Part shown: in pieces, positions 35,999 through 43,290 of the stretch
How the letters are laid out: each line of letters opens with the position of its first letter
Numbering within the stretch: position 1 is the first letter of the stretch
NCBI GenBank assembly: GCA_902801515.1
Contig: CADCII010000001.1
Span: 62,001-126,000 of the forward strand
Source: an uncultured Lachnospiraceae bacterium
Lineage (GTDB): Bacteria; Bacillota; Clostridia; Lachnospirales; Lachnospiraceae
Reading direction: 5' to 3'
DNA length: 64,000 nucleotides
Position numbers and translations under genes: made by a program
Notes under the pieces: generated by a model
What the model saw: the letters and a program-made list of their open reading frames with translations, nothing else
Told to the model about the DNA's origin: nothing
Databases searched by the model: none

Positions 35999-36841
35999 AT
36001 GGAAAAAGCTATGTATAAATACTCTCTGGGAATGTACGAGAAGGCGCTTCCGGATGATATGCCTCTGGAAGAGAAGATGCAGCTTGCCAAAGAGAGCGGA
36101 TATGATCACGTTGAGTTCTGTGTGGATCTCAATGAAGAGCGCGCGGCCAGGCTGAACTGGTCTGTGGAGGAGAGGGAGAAGTGGCGCAGCCTCTCGGTGA
36201 AGATGGGTGTTCCGTTTACCACCTTCTCCCTGAGCCTTCTGCGGAAAACTCCTCTCGGGCTTCTGGACCGGGAGAAGAATCAGGAAGCATTCCGCGTCAT
36301 AGACGAGGGCTGCGCTCTTGCGGCCGCCCTTGGAAGCCGTGTCATGCTGGTCAACGGATATGACGTATATGATGAACCGTCGACCCCGGAAACCGTTGCC
36401 AGGTTCTATGAGAATCTGCCGGTCGCAGTTGGAATCTGCGCATACCATGGAGTGATCATGGGGATCGAAAATGCGGAGATGCCATTCTGCTCAACCATCA
36501 GTGATGCCGCAGAATTCTGCCGCAGGGTGCCGTCGCCTTTCTTCCGTGTATACGGGGATATCGGCAATACGACCAATGCCTTTGCCGGCGACGCGGACCG
36601 TACGGCAGCCGATCTGCTGAAGGGGAAAGGGTATGTTACGTCTCTTCATTTAAAAGATTCCATCCCCGGTGAATACCGCTTCAGGGATTACGGGAAGGGA
36701 CATGTGGATTTTCAGCGCTGCATCGATGCTGCGAAAGAGATCGGTGTGCATATCTTTACTGCAGAGATCTTCTGCGATACATCGAAAGATTATGTCAGCT
36801 ATGTCGCTGAAGTGTCACGCTTTTTGAGAGGTTATTTCTAA
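35999..36841 (+). CDS. UlaE/SgbU-like L-pentulose-5-phosphate 3-epimerase
   Basis: A 280-residue xylose-isomerase-type TIM barrel. It matches E. coli UlaE at the start (LGMYEKALP), VNGYDVYDEP, YGDIGNTTNA and LHLKDSIPG, including the metal-binding Glu, Asp and His positions. UlaE converts L-xylulose-5-phosphate to L-ribulose-5-phosphate. Next to an FGGY kinase this suggests phosphorylation then epimerisation of a ketopentose or related sugar. The start may be ATG 35999 or ATG 36011. Confidence 0.85.
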   Translation: MEKAMYKYSLGMYEKALPDDMPLEEKMQLAKESGYDHVEFCVDLNEERAARLNWSVEEREKWRSLSVKMGVPFTTFSLSLLRKTPLGLLDREKNQEAFRVIDEGCALAAALGSRVMLVNGYDVYDEPSTPETVARFYENLPVAVGICAYHGVIMGIENAEMPFCSTISDAAEFCRRVPSPFFRVYGDIGNTTNAFAGDADRTAADLLKGKGYVTSLHLKDSIPGEYRFRDYGKGHVDFQRCIDAAKEIGVHIFTAEIFCDTSKDYVSYVAEVSRFLRGYF

Positions 36842-36859
36842 ACAGAAAGGAATCGGACT

Positions 36860-37351
36860 ATGATCAGGATCAAAGCAGAAAAACTGACACCGGAGGCATT
36901 TGCCCCGTTTGGCACCTATACCAATGTCATGAACCCGGAAGGGTATCATATCGGAGGGGAGTTCCATGACTTCTACCGCGACCAGGCAAAGTTTTATTCT
37001 GACAGCCTGCTTCCGGTCGGCCTGTCTCCGCTGACTGTCAGGAATCACGGATATGTCGTGGAAGGCGTGGAGTGGCACAATCATACCTGTGAAGGTATGA
37101 TGCCGGTCAACGATGACGCTGTGATGCATGTTTCGCTTGCAAGCGGTGACTATGATGTCAGCCAGACCAGAGCCTTTATCATCCCGAAGGGGACAATTAT
37201 TACGATCTTCCCGGCGGTCTATCATCTGACGCCGCTCCCGGTTCATGAGAAAGAACTTCACGCACTGATCATGCTGCCGGAGAGATGCTATGTCAATGAC
37301 TTCTTCTACAAGGATCTCGATGAAGACAGTCGTTTTGAGATCGAGCTGTAA
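36860..37351 (+). CDS. ureidoglycolate lyase (AllA)-like beta-barrel protein
   Basis: A 163-residue protein resembling the AllA/cupin-like superfamily: PEAFAPFGTY near the N-terminus, VEWHNHTCEGMMPV with a His-rich turn, and AFIIPKGTIITIFPAVYHLTPLP, the strand that in AllA precedes the conserved W-H-H segment. AllA releases urea from ureidoglycolate, but no other ureide gene is present here, so I infer a related carbohydrate-side reaction such as lactone, carbamoyl or isomerase chemistry. AAAGGA precedes the ATG. It is 18 bp after the UlaE-like gene. Confidence 0.65.
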   Translation: MIRIKAEKLTPEAFAPFGTYTNVMNPEGYHIGGEFHDFYRDQAKFYSDSLLPVGLSPLTVRNHGYVVEGVEWHNHTCEGMMPVNDDAVMHVSLASGDYDVSQTRAFIIPKGTIITIFPAVYHLTPLPVHEKELHALIMLPERCYVNDFFYKDLDEDSRFEIEL

Positions 37352-37388
37352 TGCGTGATCTGCCGGTTGGTATGTTTGGGGGGCAGAT

Positions 37389-38456
37389 ATGAGAGATTTG
37401 GATAAACGCTGGCAGAAGCTGGGTGAGATGCTGGTCAATTATTCACTGAAGGTCCGGCCCGGTGAGAAAGTCATGATCATGATGCTTGAGCCGGAGACAG
37501 TCGCCCTTGCGGAGGCGGTATACGGCGAGGTTATCAAAGCGGGCGGCTATGCCCAGATCCAGTACATGAGTGAAGCGATCAAGCACCGTATCCTGGCATA
37601 TGGCAATGAGGAGCAGATCGGCTGGATTCCCGGGATCGAGGCATACGGCATGGAGTGGGCTGACTGTTATCTGGGCCTTCGCGGTGCTTTCAACCTGGAT
37701 GAATGCTGGGATATCCCAGCTGAGAAAGTCGCCCTCTATCAGAAAGCAATGGGGAAGATCAGCACTCTGCGCTGGCAGAAGACCAGATGGGCGCTGGTCC
37801 GTGTTCCAAATGAACATTTCGCGCAGCAGGCCCATGTGAGCTGCGACAGGATGATGGATCTGTTCTTTGACGCCTGCACCCTCGACTGGGAAGCATACAA
37901 GAAAGAGAACCAGAGGATCGCGGATATCCTGGACCAGGGACAGTCCCTGCGCATCACCGGAAGAAAGACCGACCTGTCATTTTCCTTCGGGTCCAATAAA
38001 TGGATCGTGATGGACAACACACAGAATATTCCGGACGGCGAGACTTATGTAACTCCGCTGTGGGAGAGCGTGCAGGGGCAGATCTATTTCGAGCTTCCTG
38101 CCACCCTCGGGGGCAAGGTGATGAACGGTGTATACCTTGAGTTTGACAGGGGACATGTGGTCCGGGCGGATGCAGAGACGAATGCGGATTTCCTGAATAT
38201 GATCATCCAGGGCAATGAGAATGCGGACCGTGCGGGCGAGATCGCGTTCGGAACAAACCCGTACATCAATATCTGTACGACCGATGTGCTGATCGATGAG
38301 AAGATCGGAGGTACGATGCATCTTGCCCTCGGAAGGCCTTATGACGGGAACTACAATTCTCCGATCCACTGGGACCTGATCAAGGATACACGCACGCAGT
38401 CGGAAGTGTTCCTGGACGGCAGGCTGATCTTCAGGGACGGAAAGTTCACAATCTGA
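37389..38456 (+). CDS. M29-family aminopeptidase-like protein
   Basis: A 355-residue member of the thermophilic aminopeptidase (M29) family. Landmarks are RPGEKVMIM near the start, a WESVQGQIYFELPA segment, the metal-ligand region RAGEIAFGTNP, and the terminal GGTMHLALGRPYDG and NSPIHWDLI. It is about 50 residues shorter than typical M29 enzymes. A peptidase is unexpected inside a sugar locus, but peptidase-like genes also occur in the E. coli sgc and frv sugar loci, so it may process a glycoconjugate or have changed substrate. Confidence 0.78.
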   Translation: MRDLDKRWQKLGEMLVNYSLKVRPGEKVMIMMLEPETVALAEAVYGEVIKAGGYAQIQYMSEAIKHRILAYGNEEQIGWIPGIEAYGMEWADCYLGLRGAFNLDECWDIPAEKVALYQKAMGKISTLRWQKTRWALVRVPNEHFAQQAHVSCDRMMDLFFDACTLDWEAYKKENQRIADILDQGQSLRITGRKTDLSFSFGSNKWIVMDNTQNIPDGETYVTPLWESVQGQIYFELPATLGGKVMNGVYLEFDRGHVVRADAETNADFLNMIIQGNENADRAGEIAFGTNPYINICTTDVLIDEKIGGTMHLALGRPYDGNYNSPIHWDLIKDTRTQSEVFLDGRLIFRDGKFTI

Positions 38457-38478
38457 GCAGAACATGCAGGGAGGTTTT

Positions 38479-38988
38479 ATGGTCAGGCACAAAATACTGA
38501 AGTTCGAGACAAAGGGGAAGAAGACAGAGTATATCAATATCAAAGATGATGTGATTGCGTTTGTCGAGGAGAGCGGTATCAAGAACGGGATCCTCAACGT
38601 ACAGTCTGCTCATACGACCTGTGCCGTGATCTTTGAGGAGATGGTGCACGATGTGGACATCAAGGGGGATGAGTTCCTTCAGGTCGATCTGAACCACGGT
38701 CTGGGGAAGGTTTTCCCGAAGCAGGAGTCAGATGATTATTATTACCGCTATCCGGGTCCGCTCCATCAGGAGTTTGGAGATCGGATGGATCCGGACGTGC
38801 ACGAAGACATGCGGACACTGCTCAATGCCCATTCACATCTGAGGGCTTCCCTACTGGGGGCAAGCGAGAGTTTTGCCGTGATCGACGGCGTTGTACAGAC
38901 AGGGCAGTGGGGGTATATATATTTTGTAGATTTTGATGACCTTCGGCCCAGAAACCGGAAATGTATCCTGACGATCGTAGGAGAATGA
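38479..38988 (+). CDS. YjbQ/UPF0047 family protein (second copy)
   Basis: A 169-residue paralogue of the protein at 25796. The pocket motifs are retained (SAHTTCAVIFEEMVHDV, LLNAHSHLRASLLGAS, WGYIYFVDFD) but the middle differs: it has DYYYRYPGPLHQEFGDRM where the first copy has YLYPGEKHYEAVESWP. Two diverged copies at opposite ends of one locus point to two related substrates or a hetero-oligomer. ATG 38479 follows GGGAGG. Confidence 0.82.
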   Translation: MVRHKILKFETKGKKTEYINIKDDVIAFVEESGIKNGILNVQSAHTTCAVIFEEMVHDVDIKGDEFLQVDLNHGLGKVFPKQESDDYYYRYPGPLHQEFGDRMDPDVHEDMRTLLNAHSHLRASLLGASESFAVIDGVVQTGQWGYIYFVDFDDLRPRNRKCILTIVGE

Positions 38989-39036
38989 GTACAATATGAT
39001 GAGATAGTGTGCTTCAGATTGAAGGAGGTACCTGCT

Positions 39037-40155
39037 GTGGAGACAAGACCGTATGTCGACTGGGAAACAATGAATTCGTTTATGATTGACGTTTTCAAGG
39101 CTTACGGGGTACCGGAGGAAGACGCTGCGATCTGTACAGACGTGCTTCTGGAATCAGACCGCAGGGGAATAGAAAGTCATGGCTGTAACCGGTTCAAACC
39201 GATCTATCTGGACCGTATTGAAAACGGGACACTTCTGCCGGTGACGAAACTGGATATCGTAAAGGAGACGCCTACGACGGTAGTTATGGACGCCAATAAC
39301 GGTATGGGTATGGTGGCAAGCTGGCACATGATGAATATGCTCATTGAGAAGGCATCAAAGTACGGGATGGCAGGAGGAACGATCTATAACTCTACGCATT
39401 ACGGAATCGCCGGCTACTGGACAACGATGGCTGAGAAGGCGGGTATGATCGGAATCTCAGGAACCAATGCGAGGCCCTCCGTAGCGCCGACCTTCGGCGT
39501 GGAACCTATGATGGGCACCAATCCGCTGACATTCACCATGCCTACGGATGAAGAGTTTCCGGTTAATTTCGATTGTGCTACCAGCATTGTGCAAAATGGA
39601 AAGATCGAGTTCTATGAACGAAACGGTGAGCCTACTCCTGCGGGGCTGGTGGTGACAGAGGATGGCAATACACTGACCGATTCGGGGACGATCCTCAGAG
39701 AAATGAGAGCCGGACACTGTGCTCTGCTTCCGATCGGAGGACTGGGGGAAAAGACCGGCGGCTATAAGGGGTATGGATTCACCATGATCGTAGAGATCCT
39801 GTCCGCCGCTCTCGCCGGAGGACCTTTTATGAAGGAACTGAGCGGAAAGAACCCGGATGGCACCAACCGAATGTACCGGCTGGGACATTTTTTCTTTGTT
39901 ATTAATCCGGAATTCTTCGGCGGTCTGGATGTTTTCAAAAAGACGGCCGGCGATATCTGCCGTACGCTTCGTGAATCAAAAAAGTCACCGGGTGCGGAGC
40001 GTATCTACACTGCCGGAGAGAAAGAATGGCTGGCATGGCAGGAGAGGAAAGACAAAGGAGTGCCTGTCGGAGAGGCGATTCAGAAAGAACTCACCGGACT
40101 GAGAGACAGATTCCATCTTCCTTACAGATTCTCCTTCGAAGAAGACGCAGAATAG
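39037..40155 (+). CDS. Ldh family (malate/L-lactate dehydrogenase-type) oxidoreductase
   Basis: A 372-residue NAD(P)-dependent dehydrogenase of the LDH2/MDG2 family, which includes ureidoglycolate, sulfolactate and 2,3-diketogulonate dehydrogenases. The catalytic histidine lies in NSTHYGIAGYW, and DRRGIESHGCNRF and GTNPLTFTMP form the substrate and cofactor regions. The start is GTG 39037, 8 bp after AAGGAGG; the frame upstream is open but lacks a site. The last 34 bp overlap the convergent MFS gene. It probably oxidises or reduces a 2-hydroxy or 2-oxo acid of the pathway. Confidence 0.87.
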   Translation: METRPYVDWETMNSFMIDVFKAYGVPEEDAAICTDVLLESDRRGIESHGCNRFKPIYLDRIENGTLLPVTKLDIVKETPTTVVMDANNGMGMVASWHMMNMLIEKASKYGMAGGTIYNSTHYGIAGYWTTMAEKAGMIGISGTNARPSVAPTFGVEPMMGTNPLTFTMPTDEEFPVNFDCATSIVQNGKIEFYERNGEPTPAGLVVTEDGNTLTDSGTILREMRAGHCALLPIGGLGEKTGGYKGYGFTMIVEILSAALAGGPFMKELSGKNPDGTNRMYRLGHFFFVINPEFFGGLDVFKKTAGDICRTLRESKKSPGAERIYTAGEKEWLAWQERKDKGVPVGEAIQKELTGLRDRFHLPYRFSFEEDAE

Positions 40156-41345
40156 AGTTTTTGATCGCGTCCTTTTATATGAATAAGGACTATAGTACCG
40201 CACAGCATCAGGATCGGGAATACGATCGCACACAGGATTCCGGTCTTCAGATTATCACCGGCTGCAGATGAGATCAGTCCGACCCAGGTCGGACCGCCGC
40301 TGCAGCCGACATCTCCGCCAAGAGCCAGCAGTGCGAACATGGCAGTTCCGCCCGTAGGCAGAGCGGCTGCTGCCATAGAGAACGTACCCGGCCACAGGAT
40401 CCCTACTGAGAAACCGCAGATCCCGCATCCGATGAGGCCGAGGGCGGGCAGGGGCGAGAGGGATATGATCAGATAGGAGGCAAGGCACAGCAGCGTGCTG
40501 CCGATGATACATTTCTTCAGGGGGAGTTTCTCCCCAAGCTTTCCGTAGATCAGACGGGAAGTCCCCATCATGATGGCAAAAAACATAGGTCCGGTCAGGT
40601 CTCCGAGGGTTTTGGTGACTCCGAGAGCCTGTTCGGCAAAGGTGGAAGCCCACTGACTGACGGCCTGCTCACAGGCACCGGCGCAGATCATGAGAAGCAC
40701 AAAGAGCCAGAACAGCCGGTTCTTCAGAAGGCGTCCCAGCGGGATCGCACTCTCCCCTTCCGGAAGCAGGTCTGCGATGGGAACCCGGGTGAACACCAGC
40801 ATATTGACCGCCGGGATCACAGCCCACAGAATGGCAAGGATCTGCCAGTGTGAGATCCCAAACAGGGCAAAGAACAGTGTAGAGAGAAGAACGACGCCCA
40901 CATGTCCCCAGCAATAGAAAGAGTGAAGGAGGCTCATGGCAGCCTCTTTATTTGGTGTCGGGCAGGATTCCATCACCGGGCTGACAACGACCTCGAGAAG
41001 CCCGCCTCCCACTGCGTAGAAGAAGACCGCAATCAGGATCCCCATGTAAGGATCGGACAGGATACCGGGCAGGACCGCCAGCATGACCAGACCGAAGGCT
41101 GCGGTCAGATGTGCAAGGATCAGAGCGGCGCGGTAACCGATCCGGTCGACAAACCTGACCGATACCAGATCCACCAAAAGCTGAAGCGCGAAATTGAAAG
41201 TCACCAGAAAAGTGATTCTGGAGAGCGGTATCCCGTATGACCTGTGGAAGGTCAGGAACAGGAGCGGAGCAAAGTTATTGACGATCGCCTGTACAATATA
41301 GCCGACGAAACAGGCATAGACGGTTTTCTGATATCTGACATCCAT
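40122..41345 (-). CDS. MFS transporter
   Basis: A 407-residue major facilitator with 12 predicted helices in two halves and a central loop near residues 180-200. RFVDRIGYRAAL is the MFS motif between helices 2 and 3, and its mirror RLIYGKLGEKLPLKK lies in the second half; the set resembles fucose-permease-like MFS members. ATG 41345 follows AAAGGGA; an upstream ATG at 41384 has no site. It is convergent with, and overlaps, the dehydrogenase gene, so the transcripts are antisense at their 3' ends. The substrate is unknown. Confidence 0.85.
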   Translation of the reverse strand: MDVRYQKTVYACFVGYIVQAIVNNFAPLLFLTFHRSYGIPLSRITFLVTFNFALQLLVDLVSVRFVDRIGYRAALILAHLTAAFGLVMLAVLPGILSDPYMGILIAVFFYAVGGGLLEVVVSPVMESCPTPNKEAAMSLLHSFYCWGHVGVVLLSTLFFALFGISHWQILAILWAVIPAVNMLVFTRVPIADLLPEGESAIPLGRLLKNRLFWLFVLLMICAGACEQAVSQWASTFAEQALGVTKTLGDLTGPMFFAIMMGTSRLIYGKLGEKLPLKKCIIGSTLLCLASYLIISLSPLPALGLIGCGICGFSVGILWPGTFSMAAAALPTGGTAMFALLALGGDVGCSGGPTWVGLISSAAGDNLKTGILCAIVFPILMLCGTIVLIHIKGRDQKLYSASSSKENL

Positions 41346-41710
41346 AGGGCAGTCCCTTTCAATACAATCTTCATCCATATTCATCGTAATTCATATAAAA
41401 GTCAATAGCAGTTTCAGGGAGCGGTAAAGATTAAAGAATGAATGCGCTTATGCAAAGCAGTTTTCCGCCATCTTCCGAACCACATTGACATATACAGGAT
41501 CGTGAATAAAATGAAAAATAACTGTTTCCGGAATGCGCCTGCCGGGGCATTCAAAACTTCAAAAGCGCACAGGCGCAATACCACCATGGCGGAATTGGCA
41601 GCTGGAGAGGAAAAGCCGGTTTGAAAAACCGTACGATGTCGGTGATGATGCCTGTTATGATGTTTATAATACATGGATCAAGGCTGTCTGACGGCAGAAG
41701 GAGGACCGAC
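41346..41710. other. 365-bp stretch without a clear gene
   Basis: It holds a near-consensus promoter (41485-41512), inverted repeats GAATGC/GCATTC and GCGCCTG/CAGGCGC between about 41533 and 41575, and a perfect CGGTTT-GAA-AAACCG hairpin. Short frames are open on both strands, including a 37-codon plus-strand frame from ATG 41511 to about 41624, but none has a convincing ribosome site. A small RNA, or the leader of the NUDIX gene at 41711, is possible. Confidence 0.45.
41485..41512 (+). promoter_or_regulatory. near-consensus promoter in the gene-free stretch
   Basis: TTGACA (41485-41490), 16 bp, TAAAAT (41507-41512). Transcription would begin near 41519, giving a 190-nt structured leader before the NUDIX gene or a small RNA. 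A second -10-like TATAAT at 41665-41670 has a poor -35. Confidence 0.55.
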
Positions 41711-42301
41711 ATGGAGAGCGACAAGAGGAGAAAACTGCTGGACCAGATCACGGCATATGTGCCCTTCAATGAACAGGAGGAGCGGGACCGGGAACTGATC
41801 CTGCACGCGCTCAAGACGGAGAAAGACGTGTTTACGAGGGATAATGCATTATGCCATATGACCGCAAGCGCATGGATCGTGAACGCGGAGCGGACAAAAG
41901 CCCTGATGGCTTACCACAATATCTACGATTCCTGGAGCTGGCTTGGCGGGCACGCGGACGGTGAGGAGGATCTGCTGTCCGTTGCAATGAAGGAGGCGCG
42001 TGAGGAGGCCGGGATCCTGAATGTGCGGCCTGTGTCGGATGAGATCTTCTCCCTGGAGGTCCTTACGGTGGACGGCCATGTGAAGAGGGGCAGGTATGTC
42101 AGTTCCCATCTGCACCTGAATGTGACCTATCTGCTGGAGGCGGATGAAGAGGAAGGACTTCATGTCAGAGAAGGGGAGAACAGCGGCGTTCAGTGGTTTG
42201 GCCTTGACGAGGCAGTACAGGCCAGCTCAGAGCCGTGGTTCAGGGAACATATCTATTCGAAACTGAATGCAAAGCTGCTGCATCTGTACTGCGGAAAATG
42301 A
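41711..42301 (+). CDS. NUDIX hydrolase
   Basis: A 196-residue NUDIX protein that hydrolyses a nucleoside diphosphate derivative. The NUDIX box is complete: GGHADGEEDLLSVAMKEAREEAGI, with the REEAG Mg-binding glutamates. The N-terminal 45 residues are charged and helical, and the flanking SHLHLNVTYLLEADEEEGL is typical of a subgroup common in Firmicutes. ATG 41711 follows AAGGAGG by 6 bp; the frame extends 30 codons upstream without a site. The substrate cannot be predicted. Confidence 0.85.
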   Translation: MESDKRRKLLDQITAYVPFNEQEERDRELILHALKTEKDVFTRDNALCHMTASAWIVNAERTKALMAYHNIYDSWSWLGGHADGEEDLLSVAMKEAREEAGILNVRPVSDEIFSLEVLTVDGHVKRGRYVSSHLHLNVTYLLEADEEEGLHVREGENSGVQWFGLDEAVQASSEPWFREHIYSKLNAKLLHLYCGK

Positions 42302-42307
42302 ACAGTA

Positions 42308-42336
42308 TTGAGAGGAGAGAGCCCGTTTGCTATAAT
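42308..42336 (+). promoter_or_regulatory. promoter of the two-isomerase operon
   Basis: TTGAGA (42308-42313), 17 bp, perfect TATAAT (42331-42336). The -10 lies in the loop of the hairpin that appears to terminate the NUDIX transcript. Confidence 0.65.
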
Positions 42337-42359
42337 TTACATATGCAACAGGCTCTTTT
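42318..42359 (+). terminator. terminator after the NUDIX gene, overlapping the next promoter
   Basis: AGAGCC (42318-42323) pairs with GGCTCT (42351-42356), extended inward by GTTTGC/GCAAC with a bulge, and is followed by TTTTG. The loop contains the next promoter's -10. It could also act as an operator. Confidence 0.5.
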
Positions 42360-42394
42360 GTTATACCATGTTCATGGAATAGGAGGATGCGGCG

Positions 42395-43264
42395 ATGGAA
42401 GGAAAAGTATATGCACAGGTATACTCTCTGATCAGAGTGGAGCGGGATGGCCTGATTGACGCATTGAAAGAATTCTCAAGAATCGGTTACGATGGAGTGG
42501 AGATCGTCTCTGATAACTCAGGCGGCTTACCGCTTGATGAGTTTAAGGCGCTTCTTAAGGAGCTGAATCTTGACGTAATTGCAATCCACGGATGGGGCTC
42601 TGATTCTGAGATCGCTATGGCGAAGGCGTGCGGGATCAAATATCTGGCATTTGACGCCAAGATCGAGAATTACAAGCGAGAGACCGTCCTCAGGGTCTGT
42701 CAGGAACTGAATGAGAAAGGACGCCAGATCAGGGATCTGGGAATGAAACTGACCATTCATAACCATGCAGATGAGTTCCTGTGGGTTGAAGGAGAAGAAG
42801 AAAAGACAAGAGTTTATGATCTGCTTCTGTCAAAGACGGATCCGGAACTTGTGGGCTTCCAGCTTGATGTGGGCTGGGCAGTTCTTGCAGGCGCCGACGT
42901 ATGTGACTATGTCGAGAAGAATCCGGGTCGTTTCCCGCTGCTTCATGTCAAAGAGTGTGATCACGTCGCTAAGGACCCGGCAGAGTTTGAGCATTTCCCG
43001 CCGGAGATCGTAAAACAGATCAAGAGAGATGAGCACGGAGCACCGATCTTTACAGATGAGATCAAGGCACAACTCTATGAGACAAGAAGCTGGAACAAGG
43101 GCCTCGGACAGGGAATCATCGACTGGAAGCGACTTGCAGAGCTGGCAAATGCCCAGGGCTGTGAGGCATTTATCAGCGAACGTGAATACTATCACTTTGA
43201 GGGTTCTGACGGAACTGCGATCAGTGCCGCAGAGTTTGACTACAATTTCCTTAGAAGCTTATAA
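42395..43264 (+). CDS. sugar phosphate isomerase/epimerase (IolE-like TIM barrel), first
   Basis: A 289-residue xylose-isomerase-like TIM barrel. GYDGVEIVSDN, IHNHADEF, FQLDVGWAVLAG and LLHVKECDHV carry the metal-ligand Glu, His and Asp positions, and the C-terminal GQGIIDWKRL is typical of the family (inosose dehydratases, ketose 3-epimerases). The exact sugar is unknown. AGGAGG is 8 bp before ATG 42395. It forms an operon with the next gene and lies 1 kb after the carbohydrate locus, so it may feed the same pathway. Confidence 0.84.
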   Translation: MEGKVYAQVYSLIRVERDGLIDALKEFSRIGYDGVEIVSDNSGGLPLDEFKALLKELNLDVIAIHGWGSDSEIAMAKACGIKYLAFDAKIENYKRETVLRVCQELNEKGRQIRDLGMKLTIHNHADEFLWVEGEEEKTRVYDLLLSKTDPELVGFQLDVGWAVLAGADVCDYVEKNPGRFPLLHVKECDHVAKDPAEFEHFPPEIVKQIKRDEHGAPIFTDEIKAQLYETRSWNKGLGQGIIDWKRLAELANAQGCEAFISEREYYHFEGSDGTAISAAEFDYNFLRSL

Positions 43265-43290
43265 AACTTACCTGACGGGGATGAGCAATT

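Noticed and set aside
36860-40155. Reading the AllA-like and Ldh-family genes as a ureide (allantoin) pathway.
   Set aside because: No allantoinase, allantoate amidohydrolase or purine genes are present, and the surrounding genes are all carbohydrate-related.
41587-41601. Fifteen bases identical to the D-arm region of bacterial tRNA-Leu.
   Set aside because: No acceptor stem, anticodon arm or T-arm can be folded around it, and the D-stem partner is missing, so it is not a tRNA gene; a degenerate remnant cannot be shown.
41414-41674. Minus-strand frame of 86 codons in the gene-free stretch.
   Set aside because: Its His/Arg-rich start and overlap with a plus-strand promoter and inverted repeats argue against a real protein, and no ribosome site precedes it.
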